From NCBI GenBank assembly GCA_022559845.1, contig CM040125.1, forward strand, positions 285,186,200 through 285,250,199: a DNA stretch of 64,000 nucleotides, written 5' to 3'. A model generated the notes under the pieces. That model saw nothing but the letters and a program-made list of their open reading frames with translations, was not told the DNA's origin and made no database searches. Origin of the DNA: Amorphophallus konjac. Taxonomy: Eukaryota > Streptophyta > Magnoliopsida > Alismatales > Araceae. Of the stretch, positions 23,616 to 35,819 are shown piece after piece (positions within the stretch are counted from its first letter, which is position 1; every line of letters starts with the position of its first letter). Made by a program: the position numbers and the translations under genes.

Positions 23616-25685
23616 CCGGGAGATAATCATCATCAATCTTCTCGTCGAGGGCTCTCCTGGGCCAGAGGCAACGGTCATAGCCCGAGCTGGGGATGGGGTA
23701 CTGGGCCCGAGAATGGAAGGCTTCGGAGTACTAGGGCCAGTAGGTCCCCTAACAGATGGGCTCCTGGGCCGAACGGGTTGGAGGGTGACCCACTGGCCAT
23801 CGTGGTCGAAGGTACAGGTGTTCGACCGACCATGGAGTGTGGCATCTCGGTCGAATAACCACGGCCTACCAAGAATGATACTTCCCACTTCCATGAGAAG
23901 AACATCACACCAGATCTCGTCACGGTAGGAGTGGAGCTGCAGCGGGACCAAGCACCGCAGCCTGACCGAAATGGAAGTGGTATCCACCCATGATACCTGG
24001 TAGGGGCAAGGGTGGTCTACGGGTGTGAGACCAAGACGAGTGACAGCGTTCGTGGAGATTGCATTGATACAACTCCCGCTATCGATGACCACCTTACAAA
24101 TTTGCTTTCCCAGCCTACAGAATACATGAAGGATAGTGGTCCGACGCCAGTCATCACTGACCTGCGGCTGGGTGAGGATACATCTGACGACCCCCACGCG
24201 GGTATCGTTCGACTGCTGGACATCCTAGGCCTCACCTCCCATCTCATAGTACTCATCAGCTAACTCTTCATCTGCCTCATAGCAGACTAACTCGAGGCCC
24301 GTAGGGGTGGTATCCTCGGCTTGTGTGTCCCCAATGTGAAGAGATGGGCGGGTGGGACACTGGTTGGTGAAATGGCCAAACCCATTGCAGCGATAACACT
24401 GCTGCCGTGATCCACTAGGCTCCCCAATCATAGGTCCTTTACCTTTATCCTCCCGACGGATAGGAGGCATAGGCAACAAAGGACGTGCAGGAGGTGCGGG
24501 TGCCGGTGGATGGACTGTGGGTGGGGCCGTAAGATGCTGGGGACGAGGAAGGTCCCTCGGGGGTGGAGGATGAGGCCTAGGAGCAAAGGGCTCGGGGAGA
24601 GCGGGCTCCTGAGGTCGAGTCATGGGGGCCCTCGGATACGTGCCAGATGAGCCACGGGACTCGACACTACGAAGGGGAAAGGAGCCCAACCGATGGGGTG
24701 ACTCAAACTCGGCCTCGAACTGCTCCAATTCGAGAGCAATCTGATATGCCTGCTCCAAAGTGGTGGCATTACGGTGAAAGAGTTCATATTGATAATTGGG
24801 CCGCAAACCTCTCCGAAAGCGGGATATCGTCATGGTGCTCTCTTCCGTGACCCCGCACCGTAAATAATACTCATCGAACTCGGCGGTGTACTCGGTCACG
24901 GATCGGTTCCCTTGGGAGATGCTTTGCCACTTGTCAATGAGACGTTGGCAATATGAGGCGGGAAGGTACTTCTCCCTCAACTTGGTTTTCATATCATCCC
25001 AAATACCGATCTGGGGTTGACGTCGCTGGTTGAGCAGGCTCTCCACATTGATCCAATAAGTTTGGGCCTGCCCTTGCAGCTTCATCTTTGCGTATCGAAC
25101 TCTTCGGTGGTCCGTCATCTCAAACCACTCGAAGTATCGGTCCATGCCGGCCTCCCAATCTAAATACACCCGAGGGTCCAAGGACCCTCTAAAAGTGGGA
25201 GGGTCCGCACGCACACCCCTAAGAATACGGTCGTCCTCCTCGTCATCACGATTCCGTCGTTGATGACGACGACCGTTACCCCCATGATCATTATCAGATG
25301 CATAATCATCCACCACATGCACCTGTTGAACCCCAACATTCTCCGCCTGAGCCCTTGGCACAGCAGGCTGCTGAACCGGCTCCTGTTGGCCGTTCGTCGG
25401 CGCGGGTTGTGCCGCTACTGGGCCCCTCTCGAGGATGGCAATCCTCCCAACTAAGCCCTGGATGGACTGATCCGAAGACTCGGCCCGATCCTCGAGGGCT
25501 TTCATCTGCCCTTCTAGACGCGTTCCTATACCATACATACGCGTACTAAGACCATCCATACGTGTATCTAAACGATCCATGATGGCTCGGAACATCTCGG
25601 CCGTGGAAGACTCATCGGAACTACGGGCTCGGGACTCCGCCATAGGTGGTAGTGGCGAGTACTGGGTGCCTCGACGGGTGGGCAT
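23616..25685 (-). pseudogene. Element B gag-protease, first segment
   Basis: It starts at ATG 25685 (MPTRRGTQYS), the same start as element C; upstream in-frame codons are only alternative starts. Gag has an N-terminal coiled-coil-like MDRL/RMDGL region, the capsid motif YLDWEAGMDRYFEW, and a CCHC knuckle CYRCNGFGHFTNQC. A protease with VIDSGSC follows. One in-frame TAG lies at 24225-24227, where C has CAG. The segment ends where C is inserted; counting bases through the TSD shows the frame would resume exactly at 13396. Confidence 0.92.
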
Positions 25686-25992
25686 GCAACTGACACACGA
25701 CCTAGAAGACACCGACTAATGCAAACACACACTAAATGATGCACTTAGACCTAAACCAATATCCGGTACGGGGCGGAGTTAATCGATCCGAAGATCACTC
25801 CCGCAAGTGTGCGACCTCCCGGTAGGCGTAGCCTAACGTTCGGACAACACCTTTTAAGATACCGAATAAAGGGTGCAAATGTAATTTAAAACACACTTTT
25901 TTTTTGTTGTTTTGAAAATAAGGATGATCCTAGACTCGACTTAGACCATGATGCATGCAAGACTTATGCAATGACTACCCTAGACTCGACTT

Positions 25993-26004
25993 GCTCTGAT
26001 ACCA
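25993..26004 (-). other. Element B primer binding site
   Basis: TGGTATCAGAGC on the minus strand, three bases from the LTR end CATCA. The leader beyond it resembles the C leader. Confidence 0.92.
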
Positions 26005-26007
26005 AAC

Positions 26008-27158
26008 TGATGCGGGACGGACACGGGAGACGACACTATTAGGTGCCACCCTCGGACGCTAGATGAAGACGCGACCAGCAACATACACCAGGGAGACACT
26101 AAGCCTGACACTACAAGCTCCTAGTGGCAAAACGTCGCTAACAGAAGTGGAAGCTCACTCGTCGTCCCAAGCGAGGGAAAGCGCGGACCGTGCGCGGTTA
26201 AGGAACCGGCGGAGGTCAAGGGTAGTCCGACTCAACTTCCGGACTCGAATCGAGTCACGGGATGGGTCACTCTCACTCTCACAGCGGTGACATGGACACA
26301 CGGGCTAGTACCTACACTATCGGCAGCGGCAAAAGACCGTATACTAGCTAAGCAAATGAACGCCAAGAGGTTCGGACCATTACCTCCACGCACCCGGCGT
26401 GGCGAAGACAACCCCGGTCGAATTACGGATCCCCGGTTAAACAATTTTACAACAGTACAATGATTAGACCCACTCCACGCAGGGAGGTAAAAGGTCACAT
26501 GTGGAGCCCGGGAATCACGCAACTCGGGTTGACGAGCAGCATCTTGATGTCGCCCGGCGGTGCCGAACTCCGCGTTTTCGTGCTTTCCGAACGGCGGGTT
26601 CTGCGGGCCCGCGGGTCCCACGGATGGCGCGGTCCTCCGTATCTGCGGGGGTGGGAGCCACTATGATGGGGGCCCCTGGTGGCGCGCCTCCACGGACGGC
26701 GGTCGGTCGGGAACACCGATCGGGGGTCGATCGGTCCCGATCTCCAAGCTTTGAACTAGCTGCCCACGGATTTTGATTTCTGTTTTCCAGTGCGCGCTCC
26801 GGCGAAAACGGCCGCTGTGATCAATCCCGAAGTCGGATCGGGACGCATAAGCTATCGTTAAAAAGCTCTCTTCAAATGCTTCAATCTAGACCCAAATAGA
26901 TCTGCTGGATCTGGTCGGATCAGAACTTTATTGAATTTACAAGCCCCTAATGTACAGTAACCGAAATATCAGATCAGCATATGCATTTCCTGTAAATGGC
27001 CGTTGACCGCCTGCTTTCCGTTAGAATCAGACTTCGAGATCTTCTTCAACGTTGTAGGGAATCAAACCACGAAACTGGGACAATTTTTGGAATTGGATGC
27101 GGAGGTGGTGGCGATTTGATATGATTTTTGGAGTGACTGGTGGTCGGATCTAGAAACA
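26008..27158 (-). repeat. Element B original 5' LTR, truncated
   Basis: It begins TGATGCGGGACGG beside the primer site and runs for about 1151 bp. It breaks off in a GGTGGA motif (27159-27164) that is shared with element A's flank. Its first 870 bp differ from the other two B LTRs at about twenty positions, and its TATA motif reads CCTGTAAATG. Confidence 0.88.
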
Positions 27159-27220
27159 GGTGGAAGGTGGTATTCCGTTCATCAAGCCATTGTTTCCCTA
27201 GTATTATGCAAGGGCCTTCC
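27159..27220. repeat. 62-bp duplicate of the left flank of element B
   Basis: This is element A sequence identical by eye to 8058-8119, including the CTTCC target site. It lies between two B LTR copies. The joint with the truncated LTR falls in the 6-bp microhomology GGTGGA. Confidence 0.9.
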
Positions 27221-29506
27221 TGATGCGGGACGGACACGGGAGACGACACTATTAGGTGCCACCCTCGGACGCTAGATGAAGACGCGACCAGCAGCACACA
27301 CCAGGGAGACACTAAGCCCGACACTACGAGCTCCTAGTGGCAAAACGTCGCTAACAGAAGTGGAAGCTCACTCATCGTCCCAAGCGAGGGAAACCGTGGA
27401 CCGTGCGCGGTTAAGGAACCGGCGGAGGTCAAGGGTAGTCCGACTCAACTTCCGGACTCGGATCGAGTCACGGGACGGGTCACTCTCACTCTCACAGCGG
27501 TGACATGGACACACGGGCTAGTACCTACACTCTCGGCAGCGGCAAAAGACCGTATACTAGCTAAGAAAATGAACGCCAAGAGGTTCGGACCATTACCTCC
27601 ACGCACCCGGCGTGGCGAAGACAACCCCGGCCGAATTACGGATCCCCAGTTAAACATTTTTACAACAGTACAATGATTAGACCCACTCCACGCAGGGAGG
27701 TAAAAGGTCACATGTGGAGCCCGGGAATCACGCAACTCGGGTTGACGAGCAGCATCTTGATGTCGCACGGCGGTGCCGAACTCCGCATTTTCGTGCTTTC
27801 CGAACGGCGGGTTCTGCGGGCCCGCGGGTCCCACGGATGGCGCGGTCCTCCGTATCTGCGGGGGTGGGAGCCACTATGATGGGGGCCCCTGGTGGCGCGC
27901 CTCCACGGATGGCGGTCGGCCGGGAACACCGATCGGGGGTCGATCGGTCCCGATCTCCAAGCTTTGAACTAGCTGCCCACGGATTTTGATTTCTGTTTTC
28001 CGGCGCGCGCTCCGGCAAAAACGGCCGCTGTGATCAATCCCGACGTCGGATCGGGACGCATAAGTTATCGTTGGAAAGCTCTCTTCAAATGCTTCAATCT
28101 AGACACAAATAGATCTGCTGGCTCTGGTCGGATCAGAACTTTATTGAATTTACAAGCCCCTATTGTACAGTAACCGAAATATCAGATCAGCATATGCGTT
28201 TCCTATAAATGGCCGTTGACCGCCTGCTTTCATTTGGAATCAGACTTCGAGATCTTCTTCAACATTGTAGGGAATCAAACCACAAAATTGGGACAATTTT
28301 TGGAATTGGATTTAAAGGTGGTGGCGATTTGATATGATTTTTGGAGTGATTGGTGGTCGGATCTGGGAACAGGTGGACAGAACTGTAGATGGGACTGAGA
28401 ATGATTTTTAGAAAATATGACATGGGCGAACCAGAAATTTATAAAAATTGTGGATGAAGGGGTGGATGGAAGGAAACTCCATTAAAATTTATGGGACTAA
28501 AAAAAATCAAAAGACGGACCTAAGACATGAAACACTGGGCGGATATGAATCTGGACAGAACTCTGGCAGAACTGAAATGGAAGGGTGGACAAAAATCAAA
28601 AATTATGAAATAGGATTTGAATGATAAACCAAAATTTATGGGATATCCTTGACACCTCTGGAACCTCCAGTAAAATTCCCAGATCTATCTGAGCTAGTGG
28701 CTGAGACACAAAGTTCATGGAAGTTGCTGTGGTACTGCGCGGGCAGAACTCCGATGAAGACGATGGCGGTGCGGTGGCGGGTTGTGGCGGGGGCGGCGGC
28801 GACCGGAATTGATAGGGTGGAGTCTCACCACTAGAAGGAAGCCTTCACAGCTTCAAGGGGAGAGGGAGGGGCGGCCTAAGCCTTGCTCAAGGGATTTTCT
28901 TCCAATTCAAATGCATTAATTCAAGTAAAATGGAAAATACAAGTTTAAATAGCTTACATCTCACATCCATCCACAACCATTGGATCTAGGGGATGGGAAT
29001 GGAGGGTTGGGATGGAGTGTGACACACACACATAAAAAATAATAAAATATTAAAGGGGGGGCGGCCCTTGGACCAAGGAGAGAGGGTGGACTAGTTGGTG
29101 GGGGTAGGTGGCCTCCCATGTGGACTTTTCTAGTCCATTGTCCCCCATGTGTCCAATTCCCATTCAAACTTCTAGATGCTCCCATGTGGCATATTGACTG
29201 ACCCCACGTGGGACCCTAGGCTGAGGTGGCCCAATGGGGTGGGGCCTGGGGGGCCCGTGGGGCCCACGGGGTCCGAATTGCACATAAGCCCCTATTACAA
29301 CCAAAATTGCAAACCGAATGCAACGAAATAAACACAAATTAAACACACATAAAGTCTAACTAAATATAATAAGTGGGGAGGCTCAAGGCGGAGTCTCCAG
29401 GCTGTCTCCGAGCCAGATGGACGCTGAGGTGGCTCGTGTCATGCTCCGTGTGCGGTATCGGTGGCTCGGCGTATCGTGCCGATCAACTGCTCGGGTGTCC
29501 GCACCA
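27221..29506 (-). repeat. Third element B LTR
   Basis: It is 2286 bp and full length, ending GTCCGCACCA next to TSD CTTCC. Over about the first 870 bp I find one difference from the left LTR (8274 versus about 27375). After that the two differ more often. The TATA motif CCTATAAATG is intact near 28202. Confidence 0.9.
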
Positions 29507-29511
29507 CTTCC

Positions 29512-29819
29512 AAAGTACCAATTTGACACCATGCTCCATCAAAGTATTTGATCTCTCCAAACCATTTATGGAATTCAACGAAGACTAGGTCTCCGTTGTG
29601 CACAATTTGTCCGGTCGTAGAGAGGGTGGCTACAATTTCGGGGGATACCCAATTATCTTCTACCATGTAGATGAAGTCAATTTCTGTGGGGCTCCCATTA
29701 GGTAGGTAAGCTTGGGATATGATGAGAATTTGGGCCTTTTCGCCTGTAGACTCAATGACAATGGGAGGTGGATAATGCATGGAACGATCCGATGAGAACT
29801 CTAATACAAGCATGCCCAT
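29512..29819 (-). pseudogene. Element A 5' coding fragment, cut off by insertion B
   Basis: A minus-strand frame of about 100 codons starts at an ATG near 29819, just inside the primer site. It runs without a stop to the B insertion point at 29511, where its continuation lies at 8119. It includes an acidic/aromatic segment (VFVEFHKWFGEIKYF). I do not recognise a family. Its position corresponds to gag in element C, but the capsid motif YLDWE and a CCHC knuckle are both missing. Confidence 0.5.
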
Positions 29820-29851
29820 GGACTTGACTTGTGAGAACAAGTCAAAGACTT

Positions 29852-29863
29852 GCTCTAATACCA
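29852..29863 (-). other. Element A primer binding site
   Basis: On the minus strand TGGTATTAGAGC, one mismatch from the usual TGGTATCAGAGC (initiator tRNA-Met type), lies two bases inside the 5' LTR end. Confidence 0.85.
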
Positions 29864-29865
29864 CT

Positions 29866-32501
29866 TGATGTGACACGACCTAAGGGTGCAATGGTATCAA
29901 CCAAATGAACCTCGGACCTAGACTTGCAAGCCCACTTACAAATTAGCGGACTCGATGTTGGCGGACCGATATCGCAGCACAACCCTTTCCCCGTGGTGAC
30001 TAAGTGATGGTAGGGTGGATTCGAGAGCCTAAACCACGCTGCTTAGGGTGATGACTTGACCAATGAGTTCCCCTCCCTTGGATTGGAGCACCCACATCAG
30101 TGGGGCGGACGCCGTGCCTTGAGGGTACGGGGATCTCTCCTCACTCAAACCGCGGTGGCCACTCGTGATCGGGAATCACGGGATCGGGCACTCTCTTCCT
30201 CGTCGGCTGAACTTAGAAATGATACTAAGAAAACACAAATATCCAGGGAGGGTTCAGCATATACCTGACCGGTGTGAGGACACCGGCCCCGAGTCGGAGA
30301 CGTGGGCGAGTGGGGAAGCGTGTGTTCCCCACACGCCTCGCCGGGGAAGCTTGACCTGCCCAAGAGAAGTTACAACACTACACCTCTCGCAGGAGGGGGA
30401 TCTTAGGGTGGGGGTTAATGGATATTACAACCAAAATTACCTCCACGCAGGGAGGGGCCTTCAGCCGGCCAAGCGGGGAGGGGAAAAGGAGCAAGGAACA
30501 CCGAAGATGGAGATTGCCGATTCTGCCCGCGTTTTGTGGGTGCTGACAGCCGAGTGGAGAACCGACTGCTGCGACTGTTATCGATTTTTTTTGGGGACGA
30601 AACCACCTGGAAAAGCTTTGTAGGAGGCCAGGGAAGTCGTCCAATTTTTGCTGAATTCTTATGGTGTCGAGGCTGATCTGGATGGAGGCCCGAACAGGGA
30701 GGTAGACCCTCGGACTGGCAGCTTCTGATTTCTAGCAGTAGGTTGCAGAGGGTGCCCCGACAGCTCCCGGACTCGGAATCAAGCACTGTCAGAGTCGCTG
30801 GAACCGTGGATGAGTCTTCTGTGCAGTAAAATTGACGGAGAATCCAACCGATTTCGGAGAAGATTAGGGGACGCAGAACAATGGCGACTGGTCGATGCAG
30901 ACTGTGGGCAGCAGGACCGTGTAACTGAGGGAGAAAAAGGATAACCCCTTCCACGGGATGCCGAACGGAGTTCTGCTTCTTGATTCTGAAAGTAGACAGG
31001 AAGAAGAAGAACTTTGTAAAAGAGCTGGTTGCCTGATTTCTTGGGAGTTTGCCGTGGTGAAGCTTTCTCTCCGGATCAGGATCTCTACAGAGCTAGCTCC
31101 TGGTTTCCAACAGCTGGTTGCAGAGGATGCCCCGACAGCTCCCGAACTCGGAATCGAGCACCGTTAGAGTCGTTAGAATCGTGGACAAGTCCTCTTCGCA
31201 GAAAAACTAACGGGGAGGTCATCCGATGCCGGAGAAGACCAGGGAGCTCTGATCACTGATGACTGGTCGATGCAGACTGTGGGTAGCAGGATGATGGAGC
31301 TGAGGGAGAAAAATGATAACTCCTGCCACAAGATGCCGAACGGAATTCCGCTTCCTGATTCTGAAAGTAGACAGGAAGAAGAAGAACTTTGTAGAAGAGT
31401 TTGTGGGCAGATTCCTCCGAGGTTCGTCGTGGCAGAGCTTCTAATCCGGTTCTGGTACTCATTAGGGGCAGCTCTGCGCAGTTGAGGGAGAACGGATCTC
31501 CCGGTCAGCTCGGAGCTCAGAAGGGGACGAGACCACCGCCGTTGCGAAGAGGACAGGCAGCCGCTTCTATGGACTACTCTTGGACTTCCAGGAACATCCG
31601 GAGGAGGTCGGGGTCGCTGCTGCAAGGTTCAGGTCTTCTGCAGGTCCTCTTACTCTAGATGGTAGAAGGTGGGGTGATGGAGGTGAACAAGGGAAGATGG
31701 AGAGGATGAGAGGGGGGCGACCCTAACCAAAGGGGAGGGGTCTTGGGCGCCCTAAGGCTATGGAGGGAAGGGGATTTTTGAATTCAAATGGTCTAGGGAA
31801 GTGGAGGGTTGCATGGGGGAGAGGGAAGGGTGCTTGGGAAAGGGATGAGGTGGTTGGAGGGTGGCTTAGTGATTGGGGATGCTCCCTTGGGACTAGGGGG
31901 TGGAGTAATGGGATGTGTGGGGAAGGGGAGTGGCCTTTAATGGGGGTAGGTGGGAGAGTGGTGGTTGGGAAGGGAGGAGAGAGAAAATTTTTGAAATTGG
32001 GTGTGGAGGAGAGAGAAAGGGGAGTGAAAGAGAGAGATTAAGAGAGGGATGGGTGGGATTCTCTCCCTAAGGTTTCTCACCTCAATAATGGATTCACTCC
32101 ACCATAAAAATGAAGATAGAACTCACAAAATGGCACATTTTTCATTCATTGATTCCTTCCCTTCAAATGAAGGAAATGGGGCCCTATATATAGGAAACCC
32201 ACATTTTACAATAAGACCCTGATAAAAGACTTAATAACAAAAAACCGAAGGGGTAGGGGGGTTCATGGGCCAAGCCCAATGAATTGGGCCCAATAGCACA
32301 CTAAACAATCTAATGACACTCAAACTTAGGAAAATAAGTGCAAGACCTAGGGACATGACTCAAATAAAATGAAAATTACATAATTATGACTCAAAGAAAA
32401 TATGAAAATTACATGAACTGAATCAGAAAAATGTGACGGACATAATGGAACCATGCTGGTGAACAACCGGTAAATATGAAGGGTGAGAGATGCCCCCATC
32501 A
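29866..32501 (-). repeat. Element A 5' LTR
   Basis: It is 2636 bp and starts on the + strand with TGATGTGACACG. The shared LTR block is at 30440-30455. It differs from the left copy by scattered substitutions and small indels, so the insertion is not recent. Confidence 0.92.
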
Positions 32502-32506
32502 GTTCT

Positions 32507-33059
32507 CTCTCTTGTCATGATGACCACCCAGCCTTACCTCGGGCGATAATTCATCAGGGTCCCCTCCCTCGTCGGGATCTGATTTGCCTCCCTATATTAA
32601 AATTGCCGTCCCTCGGCAAACATTTGTACGGATTCGTCCCCCGGGTTATCATCTTGTTTTCCGTGTAAACTTGTGTCCAAACAAGAAATGGTCCATCAGT
32701 GACCGACATGACCCGAGCATTCATGCCTCCACCTCGGGCTCACCACATAACCCGACGGGTGTTTCCTTCCTGCGTTAATCAGTATTTCTTTCGACCATGG
32801 AGCCCTTATTTCTGGCAATTAATCAAGGGTATTCCCCTCTCAGAGGGGATGTAAATGACGTTGTGACCATTATGGCACAACGGGACTCAGTCCCGACCCG
32901 AACCACACAATCGCCTGACTGAGTCAGATCGAGCGCACCATGGGCTCTCCGGAGCCCAAACAAATCGTCACTTTGTGACTGGCATGCCCACGCACTTAAT
33001 AAAACCAACAAATAGATAAATGAACCCGATAAACGAATAAACTAAGACGTAATAAAAAG
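32507..33059. other. Unassigned sequence right of element A
   Basis: It continues the target into which A inserted (left side before 3455). I see no credible ORF, primer site or repeat. It may be decayed internal sequence of element D, but nothing shows this directly. Confidence 0.3.
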
Positions 33060-33473
33060 TGCATCCATATGTGGTTCGATGGCTCAGGGAGGGGCGGGCT
33101 GAGGAGCGGGTACGGGCTGGTCTTGGGCCGCGGGAGCGGGCTGGACTTGGACCATGGGAGCGGCTTGGGTTACCGCGGGAGCAGGTGTGGGTGGGCCCTA
33201 GGCCGCTTCGGGAGGATCTCCGTGTGACATCCTATCCAACCGTCCGACTAGACCTTGGACAGATCTTTTGGATGACTCCATACGCTCCTCTATGGCTCAA
33301 AGGCGACCATCTGTATTGTCAGAGAAGCTCCGAAAGGTAGCCTCGGACTGGTCCAACCGAGCCATGATGGCCATCATCGCCTCATGCAAGGAGTGAAAAT
33401 CTCTCGAGGCGGCATCCCGTGGGTTTGCCATAGACACGGGGCGATGGTATTGGGTACCTCACCGGGTGGGCAT
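33060..33473 (-). pseudogene. Element D gag N-terminal remnant
   Basis: On the minus strand ATG 33473 begins MPTR, followed by a TGA (33459-33461) where B and C have CGA. After the stop it continues GTQYHRPVSMANPRD, then MMAIMARLDQSEATF, matching the coiled-coil start of B/C gag. It then degenerates into a proline/alanine-rich stretch and is lost near 33060. No capsid motif was found. Element E sits 14 bp upstream of this ATG. Confidence 0.7.
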
Positions 33474-33810
33474 GCAATGACACAAAGTGATGAGGGCATC
33501 CCTTGCCCCTCCACATTTTCTCTAGACTCGGATTGTTCGTCGGCAAGCGCCACTATGTTATTCATGTATTTCTGAGTCTAGTCATGTAATCTTCACATTT
33601 TCTTTGAGTCAATATCATGTAATTTTCCCTTTATTTGAGTCATGTACCTAGGTTGTTGAGTCATTTTCCTAAGTATTGAGTCATTATGTTGGTTTGATAG
33701 GTTAATGGGCCCAATTCATTGGGCTAGGCCCAGGGGCGCCCCTCCCTTAGACTGTTTGGTCATTAGTTAGTTTGTCAGGGTCAGTTTGGTCTTAGGAAAA
33801 GTGTGGAGTC

Positions 33811-33819
33811 TATAAATAG
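33811..33819 (+). promoter_or_regulatory. TATA box in element E 5' LTR
   Basis: TATAAATAG in the context GGAGTCTATAAATAGCCCC. The copy in the 3' LTR is at about 38967-38974. Confidence 0.65.
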
Positions 33820-33903
33820 CCCCACCCCTCTCTCATTTGTAACAACTAATGCTTGAATATTGAATCCAGAAAATTTTCACACCTTCTAGTTCCCTCTAAA
33901 TTA

Positions 33904-33907
<4 letters not shown>

Positions 33908-33993
<86 letters not shown>
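33908..33993 (+). repeat. (CT)n microsatellite, about 86 bp
   Basis: An uninterrupted CT run in the E 5' LTR, just downstream of the TATA box. The matching run in the 3' LTR (39064-39099) is only about 36 bp, so the tract changed length after insertion. Confidence 0.95.
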
Positions 33994-33996
<3 letters not shown>

Positions 33997-35769
33997 TATC
34001 ACACTCTCTAAGTGGGTTGTGCCCCCTCTCTCTCTCCTCCCCACCCCAATTTCGAAATTCATTCACTCTCCTCCCCATTCACCCCTCATTAAGGCCCCTT
34101 CCCCATGCACTCATTCAATTCCCCCTCCAACCCCTAGGTGGAAACCCCTTCTCCTAGGCACCTTTCCACTCTCCCAAGCAACCCTCCCTCTCCCCAAGAC
34201 TGAAAGAGCCCTTCCCTAGGCCAAATTTTGAATTTCCCTCTCCCTTGGGCTGTGCCATTTCATCTCCCCACCTCCCTAACCACCCAAGGTCGCACCCCCC
34301 CTTCCCCATCCACCAAATAACCCCTTGTTCATGCCCTTCTCCATACCCTCTTCTCCACCTATTCTGTCCCTGTTGCAGGTTTCAGACAAGCAGTGATTTG
34401 CAGCAGCAGCCACGACTTCCCCAGAAGGCTCCAGATGGCATATCCTACATTGCTGGAATCGTCTCCAAGTCTTCTTTCCAATGGTGGTATTCTTGCCTAC
34501 ATCCGAGTTCAGAGCTGTCCGGAGGAACGTCATCTTCAACGACTGCGCAATCTTCCCTAGACTGAAGACCAGAGCGATCTTGGAAGCTGTTCTTCGGTCA
34601 ACCTTGGAGGAATTCGAGCACGCTTCCTTCTACAAAATTCTTCTTCGTCAAGTCCTCCAACAGTAGCAGAAAGAACGATGGCAATCGCCTGCCCGAGCTA
34701 TTTGTTCTGAATTGTTTTGTCGGAGTGTGCAGTCTGCCCCCTGCAGGTCTAGGTTCGACCTGTCTTCACTTCTCCGGCCACCATTCTCCTCTCCGACATA
34801 GGATTGTGGCCCCGTCAACTTCTGCTCAAAGCTACTCCGACCACGATCGCGTCACCACCAGTCTCGTCCCAATCGGAGTTCGGGAGCATCCGTAGTATCT
34901 TCTGAAACCGACTGCACCAACCCTACACCTGTCAGAGACAGAAAGTTGCTGCCAGGTTCCAGTTCCTGGCCCGATCAGCCCCGAGCTTCAGAGCCTTCCC
35001 AAAAAATCAGACATCACCCTCAGTCAGTTGGGAAACCTTTGGCGTAGGTTTCATCAAGATCTGAGCTCTGTGCAATTTTTGGCAGCGTCATCACCGCCCC
35101 CCTGTCCAGCAATTCTGAAGGTTGGCAGAACCGGCGGGGATAGGCAAATCGGGTTTCCTTTGCTTAAGTCCCCACCCCGCTTGGCCGGCTGAAGGCCCCT
35201 CCCTGCATGGAGGTAGTATTGGATGTAATAAGATTAATCCCCACCCCAAGATCACCCTTCCTGCAAGAGGCGTAGTGGTGTAATCTTTCCATTTCAGGTT
35301 GAAGCGACACCGACGCGGCGTGCGGGTGCATACCCTCGCCTCCCCGCTCGCCCCCGTCTCCGGCCGGAGTCGGCGTCTTCATGCCGGCTAGGTGAGCTCC
35401 TGAACATCTCTCATTGCTGTAATGGACTTGCTTAGCTTAGTATTGCTATAGTTACTCCGTCGGCGGTAAGAGAGTGTCCGATCTTAAATTGCCACCAAAT
35501 TGAGTGACCACCGCGGGCGAGTTGTGAGAGCATCCACTTAACCCACACCCTTGGTGTGTTGGCTGCTCATGATTTGGGCATCCCTGGCCCAATTGGGGTT
35601 CTTCCCAAGCTTGCCAAGCACCGGAGCATCATTGTCCCACCCCGGACCCTCTCCATTATCGCTTAGTTGCCCACTCGAGTAGTATCATCGCCAATTTACT
35701 TGCTTGCAATCTTAGGTCCAAGAGTCATATTGTCTTGTGGTCATCACCCCAAGGTGGTGTCACATCAAG

Positions 35770-35781
35770 TGGTATCAGAGC
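35770..35781 (+). other. Element E primer binding site
   Basis: TGGTATCAGAGC, two bases after the LTR end CACATCA. Confidence 0.93.
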
Positions 35782-35819
35782 AAGTTCACAACTTGTCTCT
35801 ATCAAGTTGGTCCTAGGGC

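Larger units (their letters stand above)
8120..29506 (-). mobile_element. Element B: Ty3/gypsy chromovirus, interrupted by C
   Basis: Inserted in element A with TSD CTTCC at 8115-8119 and 29507-29511. It reads on the minus strand: 3' LTR 8120-10402, internal region 10403-26007 (interrupted by C at 13402-23610), 5' LTR starting at 26008. The right side is abnormal. The 5' LTR stops at about 27158, is followed by a 62-bp copy of the left flank, then by a further full-length LTR (27221-29506) that ends at the correct TSD. The polyprotein is full length in layout but has four premature stops. Confidence 0.93.
3456..32501 (-). mobile_element. Element A: non-autonomous LTR retrotransposon hosting B and C
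   Basis: Two LTRs (3456-6090 and 29866-32501) share TGATGTGACACGACC at one end and GATGCCCCCATCA at the other. The 5-bp duplication GTTCT lies at 3451-3455 and 32502-32506. Minus orientation follows from the primer site beside the right LTR and the polypurine tract beside the left LTR. Without the 21.4 kb insertion B, A is about 7.7 kb with roughly 2.4 kb of internal sequence. No reverse transcriptase or integrase core is present, so it depends on enzymes supplied in trans. Confidence 0.93.
33488..35767 (+). repeat. Element E 5' LTR
   Basis: It is 2280 bp. It contains a TGGGCCCAATTCATTGGGC segment and GGGGCGCCCC near 33707-33745, a TATA box, a long (CT)n run and the shared LTR block at 35198-35213. 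Confidence 0.93.

Noticed and set aside
33896..34078. Arg/Glu-repeat frame on the minus strand
   Set aside because: It is the translation of the (CT)n microsatellite in the E LTR.
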